44,656 nt of DNA from the NCBI GenBank assembly GCA_947459425.1, contig CANHDJ010000028.1, positions 1-44,656 of the forward strand. The letters run 5' to 3'. Shown here one piece after another: positions 1 to 8,372 of this stretch. Numbering within the stretch: position 1 is the first letter of the stretch; every line of letters starts with the position of its first letter. A program made the position numbers and the translations under genes. This stretch comes from Ignavibacteria bacterium (GTDB lineage Bacteria; Bacteroidota; Ignavibacteria; Kapaibacteriales; UBA4661). Under the pieces are notes generated by a model. The model made no database searches. It was not told the origin of the DNA and was given only the letters and a program-made list of their open reading frames with translations.

Positions 1-100
1 CCAGTGCTTGCTGAGCGGCAAACAAACGACGGTCTTTTTCCGACAATGACAAAAAGAATGCTTGGGATACTTCTTCGAGGGTTTTGGGTGATTTTTCCAT
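1..100 (-). CDS. N-terminal fragment of an unknown, possibly transposase-like protein (cut by window edge)
   Basis: Only the first 33 codons are visible; the reading frame starts with ATG at 100 on the minus strand and runs open off the left edge. The visible peptide contains the segment LSLSEKDRRLFAAQQAL. From memory this resembles the conserved start of ISAzo13-type transposases (a 'L-x-E-K-x-R-R-x-x-A-A' helix), but the fragment is too short to be sure. No Shine-Dalgarno sequence precedes the ATG. A small gene on the same strand ends 37 bases upstream, so the two may be one transcription unit. It could equally be an unrelated short-helix protein. Confidence 0.4.
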   Translation of the reverse strand, partial: MEKSPKTLEEVSQAFFLSLSEKDRRLFAAQQAL

Positions 101-137
101 AGAACGCAATCTACAACTTTATTCGCTTATTCTTTCG

Positions 138-362
138 TCATTCCTTAGGAGTACGCGGATTGCCAGAGGGCGTGAAGAATTTTCCGTCAATTTTCTTCTT
201 TGCCTCCAGAATGATAGCATTGTAATCAACGGCATCGGAGCCTTGAACGAAGATGGTAACAAACTGCCTATTTTGCTTGGAAAGTTTGCAGAGTTCATTG
301 ATGATTTCCAAGAGATCTTCGCGCTCAAGGTCATTCAGAAGATGGCGTATTTGCTTTGCCAT
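138..362 (-). CDS. Small hypothetical protein (74 aa)
   Basis: I do not recognise this protein. I prefer the ATG at 362, where the peptide begins MAKQIRHLLNDLEREDLLEI; a GTG at 404 would add a hydrophobic 14-residue stretch. The N-terminal half is charged and looks helical (LLNDLEREDLLEIINELCKL), and a mixed segment follows (NRQFVTIFVQG). It lies upstream of, and in the same direction as, the truncated gene at the left edge, 37 bases away, so it may be an accessory protein of that element. No catalytic motif is visible. The codon pattern looks like real coding sequence, but no homology is claimed. Confidence 0.5.
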   Translation of the reverse strand: MAKQIRHLLNDLEREDLLEIINELCKLSKQNRQFVTIFVQGSDAVDYNAIILEAKKKIDGKFFTPSGNPRTPKE

Positions 363-504
363 AGAGGAATAAAAAAGGTGAAACAGAAAAAATATGACAT
401 TCACGAAGGTAAAGATTCTACGAAAATATACTCAAAAACGATCATACACAACCCACAAAAAATATCCCATTCCTTTGGTTGCAGCCATATCCCATATCAG
501 CATC

Positions 505-533
505 TTGTCGTCTGCCAAATTTTTGTATATTTG
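505..533 (+). promoter_or_regulatory. Bacteroidota-type promoter candidate (TTG ... TAnnTTTG)
   Basis: TTG at 505-507 is followed after 18 bases by TATATTTG at 526-533, which fits the TTG/TAnnTTTG pattern of the Bacteroidota primary sigma factor. The box lies about 50 bases before the ATG of the large regulator gene at 585. No Shine-Dalgarno sequence precedes that ATG, as is usual in this phylum. Assigned by pattern only. Confidence 0.4.
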
Positions 534-584
534 ACGATGATTGTACCATTTTTTTGACACATTGAACCTTGATTTGACAAGATA

Positions 585-3500
585 ATGACGCACTTTGTAT
601 CCTTTACCAACGCCCGTTATACCAATCTTCAAACCCTCGTCCAGACCGATTATGCCCATTTATTGCGCTCTTTCGACACCGAGCGCAATGAACACGTGCT
701 GCTTCAGGTCTTTCGCACCAGCAATGAAGCCGAGCAGTCCTACATTCTGACCGAAGCCGCAGCGCTGGCAAAACTCGCCTCGCCGCATATTGCCTCGCTC
801 TACGATGTCAATATTACGGCAAATAACGAACCCTACATCGCTTTTGAAAATCTTCAGCACATCCCGCTTGATACCGTGCCGCACACGCGATTTGCCAATG
901 CTCAATTTATCGTGCAGATGGCAGCGTCCTTGCTCACGGCACTCGCGCCGCTTCATGCACAAATGCGGGCATTACTCTGCTTGTCGCCTGCTTCGGTGCG
1001 CCTTGCCGACGAAGACAGCCCTGTTGCCCGCATTGCGCTTGATTCATGGTTTCCACTTGCCGGAGACATCATTGCACGCGCTGTTTATGGGGAACATAAC
1101 CAGTATGCCGCACCGGAACTGGTCTTGCAGCGCACCGCCGATGCGAGGGCGGATTTATACAGCATTGGCATTACACTCTATGAAGTTATTACAGGGCAAT
1201 CGTTTAATGAGGTTGCCGTCATTGAATCATCCGGAATGCTGTCGCATCTGGTCTTAAAATCTCTTCGTCAACACGCTCCCGCGCTACCGGATGCGCTTGT
1301 GCAATGGATTTATGCACTTTTGGAGCGCGACCGCTCTATGCGATTTTTTTCGGTACGCGAAGCGTTGGAATATCTGACCGCACACGGGCTTTTGCCGAGC
1401 GAAATGCTAGGCGGTCTTGAGCCAAGTCCCGTCAATCTTGCTCCTGTGAGCATTATCGGGCTGGAAACCGCATTTGCGGCGGTTGTCAACGTCCAATCGC
1501 CCTTTGTCGAATCGCCCGTGTTGGAAATATCTGGCGAGCCGGGGCTGGGAAAAACGATGCTTCTGCGCTCGCTCATGCAATCGCGGATGCACTCCACGAC
1601 GCTTTTGCGCCACAAAGTCGCATACTTTGCCGCACAAGCCTCTCACAGCCTTCCGCGAGAGATTCAAACCGCATTGGAAAAGCAAGAACCGACGCTTTTC
1701 CTCGTTGACGATGCCGAGCAAATGCCGGAAGATGTGCGCCTCGCCGCAAAAGCCCTACTCGCGCAAGAGGATGCAACGCTTGCAGGAGTGCGGCTTGTGG
1801 CAACGCACCGCTCACAACTGGCACGATTAGCCGCGAAGCCAACGATGCTCACGCTCTCGAATTTTGCCCCGTCCCACGTGCCGATGTTTTGTGCCGAAAT
1901 CTTGGGGCGATGCGCTTTTACGCCCGAATTTCACCGCCAACTCTATGCTCAAACCAAGGGACATCCGCTTGCACTCGCGCTGACGGTACGTTCAATGGTA
2001 AAAAATGGCGTAATCACGCGCCGCAACCGCATTTGGACGCATGATGCTTCGGTAGAATACCTTGCCGCGCAAGCGCCACCATCACTCAGTGCTTTGATGT
2101 TGAAGGAAATGCGTGCGCTTTCCGAAGAATCGCTGACGATGCTCGCGGCGGTACACAGTGCGTTGAATGTCTGCGAAGCGCTGCATCTCCCTGTTTCGTT
2201 GCACCTTTTGGCAGAAATGCTCGACAGTTCCACGCAAAGCGCATTGCGGCGTTTGCTCGTTCTTACTTTCGAGGGTTTTGTCTATTTGCATAATTCCGCC
2301 GTCGAATGGGCGCACGAAACCTTCCGCGAAACCGCTTCTGCGGCAGTTGATGAGGGAGAATTACTGCGGTTTCAAGGCATAGCAGAGGAACTTGTTCGCA
2401 GCCGCCATGCAGCGCTCTTTCCGGCAAAAACACCGCCGGAAACTGCGCCATTACTGGAATTTAAGCCGGAAATTCCGCAAGAGCCGCAACACGAAACTCT
2501 GGCACAGAGCATTGAACCAAGCGCCAACGATGAAATTTTGGAAGCACGACACGTTAGCCCAGCGTCAGCGCCCGTGCGGGGAAAACAAATCGCCAGCAGC
2601 GAAGCCAACACTCACCCAATCAGTATTCACGCCGTTCTCGCCAATATGCCGGATGCACCGACATCAGTTTCTGAGCCGTTGCCATCTCTTGCACCCAGCG
2701 AAGGCGCATTCAGTCTCAGTTCCTCTATTCTTCTGCAAGGCATCTCCGACGCGGCGCACCTGCTTCGCAAAAGCGTGGAAACAGCCGCAGCGCACGATGT
2801 TCCGTGTTTGATTGAAAGTGTCTATGGTGCATATCGGGAGGATGTGGCGGCAATCATTCACAGCGCAAGTCAGCGCCGCGAACGCCCATTTCATGCGCTT
2901 TCTTGTGCGGATTTTGAAGCCCATGAATTAGAAACATACCTCTTCGGAACAAGCACTGAGGCGGGATTGATAGCAACCTCGGAGGGCGGCACGGTCTTTT
3001 TGGATGAAATCGTTTATGCGTCGGCGAGTGTTCAAGCGCGTTTGGCGCGACTTATTCAATCGCACCGCAAACAGGGAAAAGTCCAAGTGCCGCGCCCGCA
3101 AACAGCTATTTCCGCCGATGTTCGCATTATTGTCGGCTATACTATTGCCGACGGAGCGCGTGCTGATGCGGCAATGCGCACAGGAACAATCACCAATGAA
3201 CTGTTTTTTGCGGTTTCCACGATGCGAATACTGCTTCCGGCGCTTGCGGAGCGGCGTGAGGACGTGCAAAGTCTGGCAAAAATGTACGCCCGAACGATTG
3301 CCGACGAATACGGCGTGAGCATGGACACAAGCCTTGTTCCATCAGCATTCTGGGCAAAATTCAGCACAAAATCGTGGATTGCGGATATGACCGAACTGGA
3401 GGCGAATATGCGGTCTTTCGTATTACAATTCGACCCCGCACACCGCGAAACCTCACTATTTGCGTTGGAAAGCACACTCTTCGGGGAAACGAAACGGCAA

Positions 3501-3710
3501 CCGATCCCACCAAGCCCTGCAACAGCAGCTATACCGCTTCCCAGCTTACCCGATGACGATTCGCTGCTCTCGATTGACGATGCACAAAAAGAACACATTC
3601 TCCGCGCCCTCGAAATGACCAGCGGCAATAAAACCAAAGCCGCAGAGATGCTCAAGATCAAGCGTACAACGCTCTTGGCACGGATGAAAAAATTTGGATT
3701 GATGCCGTGA
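585..3710 (+). CDS. Three-module regulator: pseudokinase, AAA ATPase, degenerate sigma-54-activator-like domain with Fis HTH
   Basis: The 1041-residue protein has three modules. Residues about 20-265 resemble a Ser/Thr kinase (YAAPEL at 174-179, then ADLYSIGITLYEVITG). The VAIK lysine position reads LLQ and the HRDLKPSN segment reads LLCLSPAS, so it should be a pseudokinase. Residues about 290-480 form an AAA_16-type ATPase with an intact Walker A (GEPGLGKT, 317-324) and Walker B (LFLVDD, about 371). Residues about 720-960 match sigma-54 activators (YLFG, GGTVFLDEI, LPALAERREDV), but the Walker A is lost (ESVYGAYRED) and the GAFTGA loop is absent. The C-terminus (1014-1041) is a Fis-type helix-turn-helix (GNKTKAAEMLKIKRTTL). 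I infer a DNA-binding signalling protein that probably does not remodel sigma-54 polymerase. It converges on the M48 protease gene 15 bases downstream. Confidence 0.85.
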   Translation: MTHFVSFTNARYTNLQTLVQTDYAHLLRSFDTERNEHVLLQVFRTSNEAEQSYILTEAAALAKLASPHIASLYDVNITANNEPYIAFENLQHIPLDTVPHTRFANAQFIVQMAASLLTALAPLHAQMRALLCLSPASVRLADEDSPVARIALDSWFPLAGDIIARAVYGEHNQYAAPELVLQRTADARADLYSIGITLYEVITGQSFNEVAVIESSGMLSHLVLKSLRQHAPALPDALVQWIYALLERDRSMRFFSVREALEYLTAHGLLPSEMLGGLEPSPVNLAPVSIIGLETAFAAVVNVQSPFVESPVLEISGEPGLGKTMLLRSLMQSRMHSTTLLRHKVAYFAAQASHSLPREIQTALEKQEPTLFLVDDAEQMPEDVRLAAKALLAQEDATLAGVRLVATHRSQLARLAAKPTMLTLSNFAPSHVPMFCAEILGRCAFTPEFHRQLYAQTKGHPLALALTVRSMVKNGVITRRNRIWTHDASVEYLAAQAPPSLSALMLKEMRALSEESLTMLAAVHSALNVCEALHLPVSLHLLAEMLDSSTQSALRRLLVLTFEGFVYLHNSAVEWAHETFRETASAAVDEGELLRFQGIAEELVRSRHAALFPAKTPPETAPLLEFKPEIPQEPQHETLAQSIEPSANDEILEARHVSPASAPVRGKQIASSEANTHPISIHAVLANMPDAPTSVSEPLPSLAPSEGAFSLSSSILLQGISDAAHLLRKSVETAAAHDVPCLIESVYGAYREDVAAIIHSASQRRERPFHALSCADFEAHELETYLFGTSTEAGLIATSEGGTVFLDEIVYASASVQARLARLIQSHRKQGKVQVPRPQTAISADVRIIVGYTIADGARADAAMRTGTITNELFFAVSTMRILLPALAERREDVQSLAKMYARTIADEYGVSMDTSLVPSAFWAKFSTKSWIADMTELEANMRSFVLQFDPAHRETSLFALESTLFGETKRQPIPPSPATAAIPLPSLPDDDSLLSIDDAQKEHILRALEMTSGNKTKAAEMLKIKRTTLLARMKKFGLMP

Positions 3711-3725
3711 GATATGACGACTTTT

Positions 3726-4586
3726 TCACGGCTTCAAACCTTGCGGAACGCCATTCGGATACAGTTTATCAATCGCCGTTTTAATCCGAGCGATGCGATT
3801 ATCGGGGTTTGGGTGAGTTGAGAAAAATTCCGGCTGGCGCGAGCCACCGCCTGCGCTGGCGAGAACTTCCATCACCCGCACCATTCCACGCGGGTCGTAG
3901 CCGGCTTCTGCCATAAAACGCACACCCAAATTATCGGATTCCAGCTCATCGTCGCGCCCAAACTTCATCGTTACCAAATTGCCAATCATCATTGCCACTT
4001 GCGCAGTCCCCATACTACGCGGGTTCGAGGGATCGTAGGTGGCAAGAACAGCCGCGCCACTCAAGCCTTGTGTGAGTTCTTGCTTTGCCATCCGCTCGGC
4101 ACTATGCCGCGCTAAGACGTGGGCGATTTCATGCCCCATCACACCAGCAATCTGTCCTTCGCTATCCAAACGGCGCAGCAAAGCCATCGTAATAAACGTT
4201 TGTCCGCCCGGAAGGGCAAAAGCGTTAATCGTTTTTTCATCGGCGAGAACGTGAAATTCAAACGGATAGCCGGATTCGCGGACTTTGGGCAATGCGGCAA
4301 GTTTGCGGCACACACCTTCGACAAGCGCTTGCGCGTTGGCATCCCGCGTCAGACCGCCATATTGCTGCGCCATTTGTGGTGCGGCTTGCAAGCCCATTGC
4401 TACTTCTTGTTGTGGGGAAATTTTGATGTACTGCTTTTCGCCCGTAACGGTATTGACCGAAGCAGATTTGAAATAAGAGAAGAGCGAAAACGCTGCCATT
4501 CCAAGCCCAATAATCAAGCGCAGTCCGAGTGATTTTCCTTGTGGACGGCTTTGCATGGGCATTGCGCGTTGAGAAAAAGGATTCAT
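3726..4586 (-). CDS. M48-family zinc metalloprotease (BepA/LoiP-like)
   Basis: A 286-residue M48 peptidase. The zinc site HExxH is H152-E153-I-A-H156 in the segment GHEIAHVLARH, and a DELESD segment at 213-218 provides the third ligand region. One hydrophobic segment at about 20-38 follows a basic N-terminus and should act as a membrane anchor or uncleaved signal, placing the protease domain in the periplasm. Families of this type degrade misassembled outer-membrane or envelope proteins. The ATG at 4586 is used; no Shine-Dalgarno is seen. It is the last gene of a minus-strand run and converges on the regulator gene at 585-3710. There are no TPR repeats after the protease domain, so it is closer to the short LoiP type than to full-length BepA. 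Confidence 0.9.
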   Translation of the reverse strand: MNPFSQRAMPMQSRPQGKSLGLRLIIGLGMAAFSLFSYFKSASVNTVTGEKQYIKISPQQEVAMGLQAAPQMAQQYGGLTRDANAQALVEGVCRKLAALPKVRESGYPFEFHVLADEKTINAFALPGGQTFITMALLRRLDSEGQIAGVMGHEIAHVLARHSAERMAKQELTQGLSGAAVLATYDPSNPRSMGTAQVAMMIGNLVTMKFGRDDELESDNLGVRFMAEAGYDPRGMVRVMEVLASAGGGSRQPEFFSTHPNPDNRIARIKTAIDKLYPNGVPQGLKP

Positions 4587-4640
4587 AACGAGGTCGTGAA
4601 GGTTGTGGAATAGGGGGATTTTGAGAGGCAGTATCAGTTA

Positions 4641-5132
4641 TTATTCCGATACTTCGACAAATTCTTCGACTTCCAACAGCTCATAAATACCGCCAGCGAA
4701 TGCCCCAAAAATGAGGTGCGCAAACGCCATAGAGCCGCTTTTGATAAGGGTAAATTGTGGCAGAAATGCCGTCACAGCATAAAAATTGATGCCGTAGAGC
4801 GCCAAACCAAACAGCGCTCCGCCCACAATCCCAACGATAATGCCCCACCGATGCAGTACGAAGGCTATCAAACAAGCAAATCCGAGCGAAAGCGGCAAAT
4901 GCACCGTGAGCGCTGCTCCCAAAACCCGCACTGTGTCTCCGGCAGCAGGAACAAGCGCATCTTCTCCCAAAAGTGCCGATGCCAATACCCGTAGCATAAG
5001 CCATGCAGTGCCAACGTCGTTATACGTCAGCCAGACAGTAAAAAAAAGAAAGACAAGACCGCTCACCGCCCCAGCAATCAGCGCCGCACGCCAATCAACG
5101 ACTTGTTTGAAACGTTTTCCAAGAGTTGTCAT
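4641..5132 (-). CDS. Hypothetical four-helix membrane protein
   Basis: I do not recognise a family. Translated from the ATG at 5132 (MTTLGKRFKQ) it has 163 residues. An upstream in-frame start at 5198 would add 22 residues of no clear character. Four hydrophobic segments are visible, around AALIAGAVSGLVFLFF, LTVHLPLSLGFACLIAFVL, IIVGIVGGALFGLALYG and FAHLIFGAFAGGIYELL, with a short acidic C-terminus (EVEEFVEVSE). It lies between folD and the M48 protease on the same strand. The layout suggests a small inner-membrane protein; nothing visible gives a function. Confidence 0.6.
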   Translation of the reverse strand: MTTLGKRFKQVVDWRAALIAGAVSGLVFLFFTVWLTYNDVGTAWLMLRVLASALLGEDALVPAAGDTVRVLGAALTVHLPLSLGFACLIAFVLHRWGIIVGIVGGALFGLALYGINFYAVTAFLPQFTLIKSGSMAFAHLIFGAFAGGIYELLEVEEFVEVSE

Positions 5133-5236
5133 AGAATAGAAGGGAAAGAGTGATGTGAAATCGGGCAAAACGTTATCATAGAGCAGTTCGCTTCTCAAGC
5201 AAAATTCCGCTCAACCGACCTGAAAATTTCCGACCT

Positions 5237-6118
5237 TCAATAAACCTCACCTGCCGCCGAGCGATAGGTGTTCAGCATCAGCATCGCAATCGTCATTGGT
5301 CCCACGCCCCCCGGCACGGGCGTAATTGCGGAAGCCTTTGCCGAAGCGCTTTCAAAATGGACATCGCCCACAAGTCGCGTCCCTTTGGGTGCCGTGGGGT
5401 CGTCAATGCGGTTAATGCCCACATCAATCACCACTACGCCCTCTTTGAGGTCGCGTCCGTGAATAGCTTCCGGCACACCGACGGCGGCAACGAGAATATC
5501 TGCCTCGCGTGTGTAGCGCGTCAAATCTGGCGCAGCAGTGTGGCAAATCGTGACAATGGCGTTTGCGTAAGGATTTTTTTGATAGAGCAGATTTGCCATT
5601 GGCTTGCCGACGATATTGCTCCGCCCGACGACAACGGCGTGTTTGCCTTTGGTCTCAATATGAGAGCGCTTCAAAATTTCCATCACTCCCGCAGGCGTAC
5701 AAGGCGCATAACATGGCAACCCTGCCACCAAACGTCCAATATTTTCGGGGTGAAAACCATCCACATCTTTTCCCGGATGCACCGTGAGCAAAACACGCTG
5801 CTCGTCAATATGCGCCGGAAGCGGAAGCTGCACCAAAATACCGTGAATACGCGGGTCGGCGTTCCACGTGCGCACTTGTTCGATGACTTCTGCTTCCGTA
5901 ATCGTAGCAGGTTTTTCCAAAACAAGGGAATAAAAACCAAGTTCTTCGCAGGCTTTCGCTTTTGAGCGCACATAGACTTGGGAAGCAGGGTTCTCCCCGA
6001 CAAGCAAGACCGCAAGCCCCGGCTGAATCCCTCGTGATTCCCTGAGTGCTTGTGTTTTTATACCGACTTCAGCGCGGACATCTTGCGCAATAGCTTTTCC
6101 GTCAAGAATTTGTGTCAT
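5237..6118 (-). CDS. folD: Bifunctional methylenetetrahydrofolate dehydrogenase / methenyltetrahydrofolate cyclohydrolase FolD
   Basis: FolD interconverts 5,10-methylene-THF and 10-formyl-THF, using NADP+ in the cytoplasm, to supply one-carbon units. The 293-residue length is normal. Family motifs are intact: YVRSK (Y49, catalytic K53), HGILVQLPLP, PGKDVDGFHPENIG, the nucleotide-binding segment VVGRSNIVGKP, and the C-terminal TPVPGGVGPMT. The ATG at 6118 begins MTQILDGKAIAQDV, the usual N-terminus. It follows the NUDIX gene on the same strand with a gap of 66 bases, so it may be co-transcribed with that cassette, although it is a housekeeping gene. Confidence 0.97.
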   Translation of the reverse strand: MTQILDGKAIAQDVRAEVGIKTQALRESRGIQPGLAVLLVGENPASQVYVRSKAKACEELGFYSLVLEKPATITEAEVIEQVRTWNADPRIHGILVQLPLPAHIDEQRVLLTVHPGKDVDGFHPENIGRLVAGLPCYAPCTPAGVMEILKRSHIETKGKHAVVVGRSNIVGKPMANLLYQKNPYANAIVTICHTAAPDLTRYTREADILVAAVGVPEAIHGRDLKEGVVVIDVGINRIDDPTAPKGTRLVGDVHFESASAKASAITPVPGGVGPMTIAMLMLNTYRSAAGEVY

Positions 6119-6184
6119 AAAAGCAACGGATAGAAGGTGAGAAAATACTGAAGAGAAATGTGCATCAAGAAAGCATCATCGGGC

Positions 6185-6718
6185 TTACAGAGTGCTGGCG
6201 AGATACATCTGCCACGCAGCCAGCGTCATGCCGTCCCAGAGTTCGTTGGAGCGAATGAGTGCCGTAATTTCCGCACGGCTCAAACGCAAGTGGAGAAATT
6301 CTTCCGAATCGTCAGGACGTGCATCCGGCGCGGGCTGCAAGCCGGTAGCGAGAAAAACCGAACTGAGTTCGTCGGTAATACCGTTGCAAGGATTGAACAC
6401 GCCCAGAAAGTGCAATGTACCGGAAAACCCCGATTCTTCCTGCAATTCGCGCTGTGCTTGCTCTTCAGGCGTGAGTTGGGGCAGCTGCCCACCGCCCGGA
6501 AACTCAATACTGATGCGGCGGTTGAGATAGCGATATTGCTTGGTGAGCAAGAACGTATCATCGTCAAAACGCGGAATAATCATCACCGAACCGCGTGAAT
6601 GCACGTAGTGATATTCACCCTGCGAGCCGTCGGGTTTTTCATATACGTCAAACCCGTACTGCCAGTACGGGTTTGTGTATTGAATTGTGTGCGATAGTTG
6701 TCGGAGTTCTTTGAGCAT
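6185..6718 (-). CDS. NUDIX hydrolase, ADP-ribose-pyrophosphatase-like
   Basis: This 177-residue protein carries a NUDIX box ending RELQEESGF (consensus REUxEExGU), which binds the catalytic metal ions. The box starts GGQLPQL, so the Glu normally found six residues after the conserved Gly is Leu; the key REL..EE glutamates are kept. The context MIIPRFDDDTFLLTKQYRY before the box matches ADP-ribose pyrophosphatases, which cleave nucleoside-diphosphate sugars to monophosphates. Its ATG overlaps the stop codon of the upstream small protein by one base (TAATG), so it is translationally coupled to the ATPase/ELK pair. It may be the metabolic member or effector of that cassette, or simply a housekeeping enzyme. 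Confidence 0.9.
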   Translation of the reverse strand: MLKELRQLSHTIQYTNPYWQYGFDVYEKPDGSQGEYHYVHSRGSVMIIPRFDDDTFLLTKQYRYLNRRISIEFPGGGQLPQLTPEEQAQRELQEESGFSGTLHFLGVFNPCNGITDELSSVFLATGLQPAPDARPDDSEEFLHLRLSRAEITALIRSNELWDGMTLAAWQMYLASTL

Positions 6719-7242
6719 TACGGCGTAATTTCTTTGACGAGATTATTGGGAATTTTTCGTATTGCCTGCGAATGTTCGAGAACAGCGTAATGCGTTATTC
6801 CAAATAAATCTGCATACGGCTTAAATTTTTGACGGAACTGCTCATGAAGCAAGGAAATATCAGCTTTTTGAGTCGCGCCGCAATGAATAACCGATACAAA
6901 TTTGAATTGCGTGTTGGCATCAGGTTTTTGAGGCAAACACGCAGCAATATCAACCGACCTGTAATCATGCTTTGCAGCCAGGAGCATACAAAGGCTGTCA
7001 ACCGACTTCTTTACCAATGCCCACGCCCGTTGCTCCATCGTTGTCTCCGCATTCAACCGCGCTTGCGAAAAGTCTTTCAGTTCAAAAAGCCAATAGATGT
7101 TCTTGTCGCCGTCATACCAAGCATAGTCCATTTCCTTGAAATGATTGCCTGATAATTGTTGGTAGCCTACACAATCCGCAAAACGGAAATGCTGTGCATC
7201 GGGAAAATTGAGCGTGATATTGCTTTCGGTGAATAAGGGCAT
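6718..7242 (-). CDS. Small PD-(D/E)XK-like protein of unknown function, partner of the upstream ATPase
   Basis: A 174-residue protein I cannot assign to a named family. Residues 37-58 show an Asp on one side of a hairpin and an E-x-K on the next strand (D39 in EMDYAWYD, then E54-L-K56 in LFELKDFS). This spacing is typical of the PD-(D/E)XK nuclease active site. The rest is mixed alpha/beta with no transmembrane segment. It starts three bases after the ATPase stop codon and overlaps the NUDIX start by one base, so all three are one operon. I infer a possible nuclease effector controlled by the ATPase, which lacks a TOPRIM nuclease domain of its own. The nuclease call rests on the motif alone. 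Confidence 0.65.
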   Translation of the reverse strand: MPLFTESNITLNFPDAQHFRFADCVGYQQLSGNHFKEMDYAWYDGDKNIYWLFELKDFSQARLNAETTMEQRAWALVKKSVDSLCMLLAAKHDYRSVDIAACLPQKPDANTQFKFVSVIHCGATQKADISLLHEQFRQKFKPYADLFGITHYAVLEHSQAIRKIPNNLVKEITP

Positions 7243-7245
7243 AAT

Positions 7246-8313
7246 CTACACACCTAAATCAAGAGCAATCTCTTCATCTGCCATTTTCATGGCTTCATCG
7301 GAAAGACTGTTTGCAGGAAATCCCAGCGCCAAGTCATACTGTTCATATTGAATGGGGCTGCCTTTTTCTCGACGTAAGGCATAGAAATTTGCCGATATAT
7401 TTTCACGTCTGACGCAAATGGAAAATTGCTTGAGAACAACGTAACTATGGGTCGCAAGAAAAATTTGTATCCCCGATTTTGCCATCAGAACCAGCATTTC
7501 AACCAACTCGCGTATTGCCTGTGGGTGTAGCGTTGTCTCGGGCTCATCCAAAAACAACACCGATGAGGCATTCAACTGTCTATTGCGAATGAGTGTTGTA
7601 AAAATACCAATTTTTTTGATACCCTCTGCCGTTAAGGACATCGAAAACTCGGTATTACCGCGCTTAAAAATGAAATCATTGTCCGCATTCTGCTCTATAT
7701 TGCCGTCGAGGACATTTGCCAGTCGCGGGTTGAGTTTTGCCAATTCCAATTTAACATTGCCGGAAACAGTCGGTAGAGAAAGAGCTTTAATTAAATCTAA
7801 ATAGGTATCGTCAAAGCCTCGTATATGCAGGTTTTCTCGCGTCGCACGTATCGCTTTCAGAGCAGTGAGGACTTCTTTTGCCGGAATAAATAAGCATCGA
7901 AAATTTTCTGATATAGCGCCGATACGTTCTGGCGCAGTAACAATGGTGTTCGTCGTCGAATCGCCAAAGGAAAAGAACAGACGGTCGTGGTAGTTGAGAG
8001 TTTTATGACGAAACTCCACATCAACATAAAGTTTTTCTGTTGTCATCTTGTTAACAAGCTCCCCAAGCCCCTTTTTACCGGGTTGATAGACACCAATCAG
8101 TTTTTCGGCAAGCATTTTTTTTAGATTGCCCTCCCCATCATCGTGCTGTACACGGCTGTAAATATCAAGCGTCTTCGTCGTAGCATAGAGTAATTTTAAC
8201 AGTCCTGTTTTCCCTGTATCATTATTTCCAACAATAATATTTATCGGCGCACACTCCTCGACATGGAACTCCTTATGTGCCATGAAACTTTTCAGATAAA
8301 ATGACTGTATCAT
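7246..8313 (-). CDS. AAA/ABC-type ATPase of the OLD/RecF-like class
   Basis: A 355-residue P-loop ATPase. Walker A is GNNDTGKT (29-36), an ABC-signature-like segment SLTAEGIKK lies near 226-234, Walker B is VLFLDEPE (252-258) followed by TTLHPQA, and the H-loop ATHS is at 287-290. This is the AAA_15/AAA_21 (OLD, RecF, SMC-head) arrangement. The protein ends about 65 residues after the H-loop, so there is no room for a C-terminal TOPRIM nuclease domain as in OLD or GajA. The ATG at 8313 begins MIQSFYLKSFMAHKEF, typical for the class. Such ATPases commonly pair with small effectors in anti-phage systems; here the following genes are the ELK-motif protein and a NUDIX hydrolase. Confidence 0.9.
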   Translation of the reverse strand: MIQSFYLKSFMAHKEFHVEECAPINIIVGNNDTGKTGLLKLLYATTKTLDIYSRVQHDDGEGNLKKMLAEKLIGVYQPGKKGLGELVNKMTTEKLYVDVEFRHKTLNYHDRLFFSFGDSTTNTIVTAPERIGAISENFRCLFIPAKEVLTALKAIRATRENLHIRGFDDTYLDLIKALSLPTVSGNVKLELAKLNPRLANVLDGNIEQNADNDFIFKRGNTEFSMSLTAEGIKKIGIFTTLIRNRQLNASSVLFLDEPETTLHPQAIRELVEMLVLMAKSGIQIFLATHSYVVLKQFSICVRRENISANFYALRREKGSPIQYEQYDLALGFPANSLSDEAMKMADEEIALDLGV

Positions 8314-8372
8314 TGCTATTGCTGTTTTTTTTAATGCGCGTTACCGTTGAATAGGGTGCTGTTATCCTCCCC

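Noticed and set aside
3704-3732. GCCGTGA/TCACGGC arms covering both stop codons of the convergent genes
   Set aside because: Seven pairs with a 15-base loop is too weak for a confident terminator.
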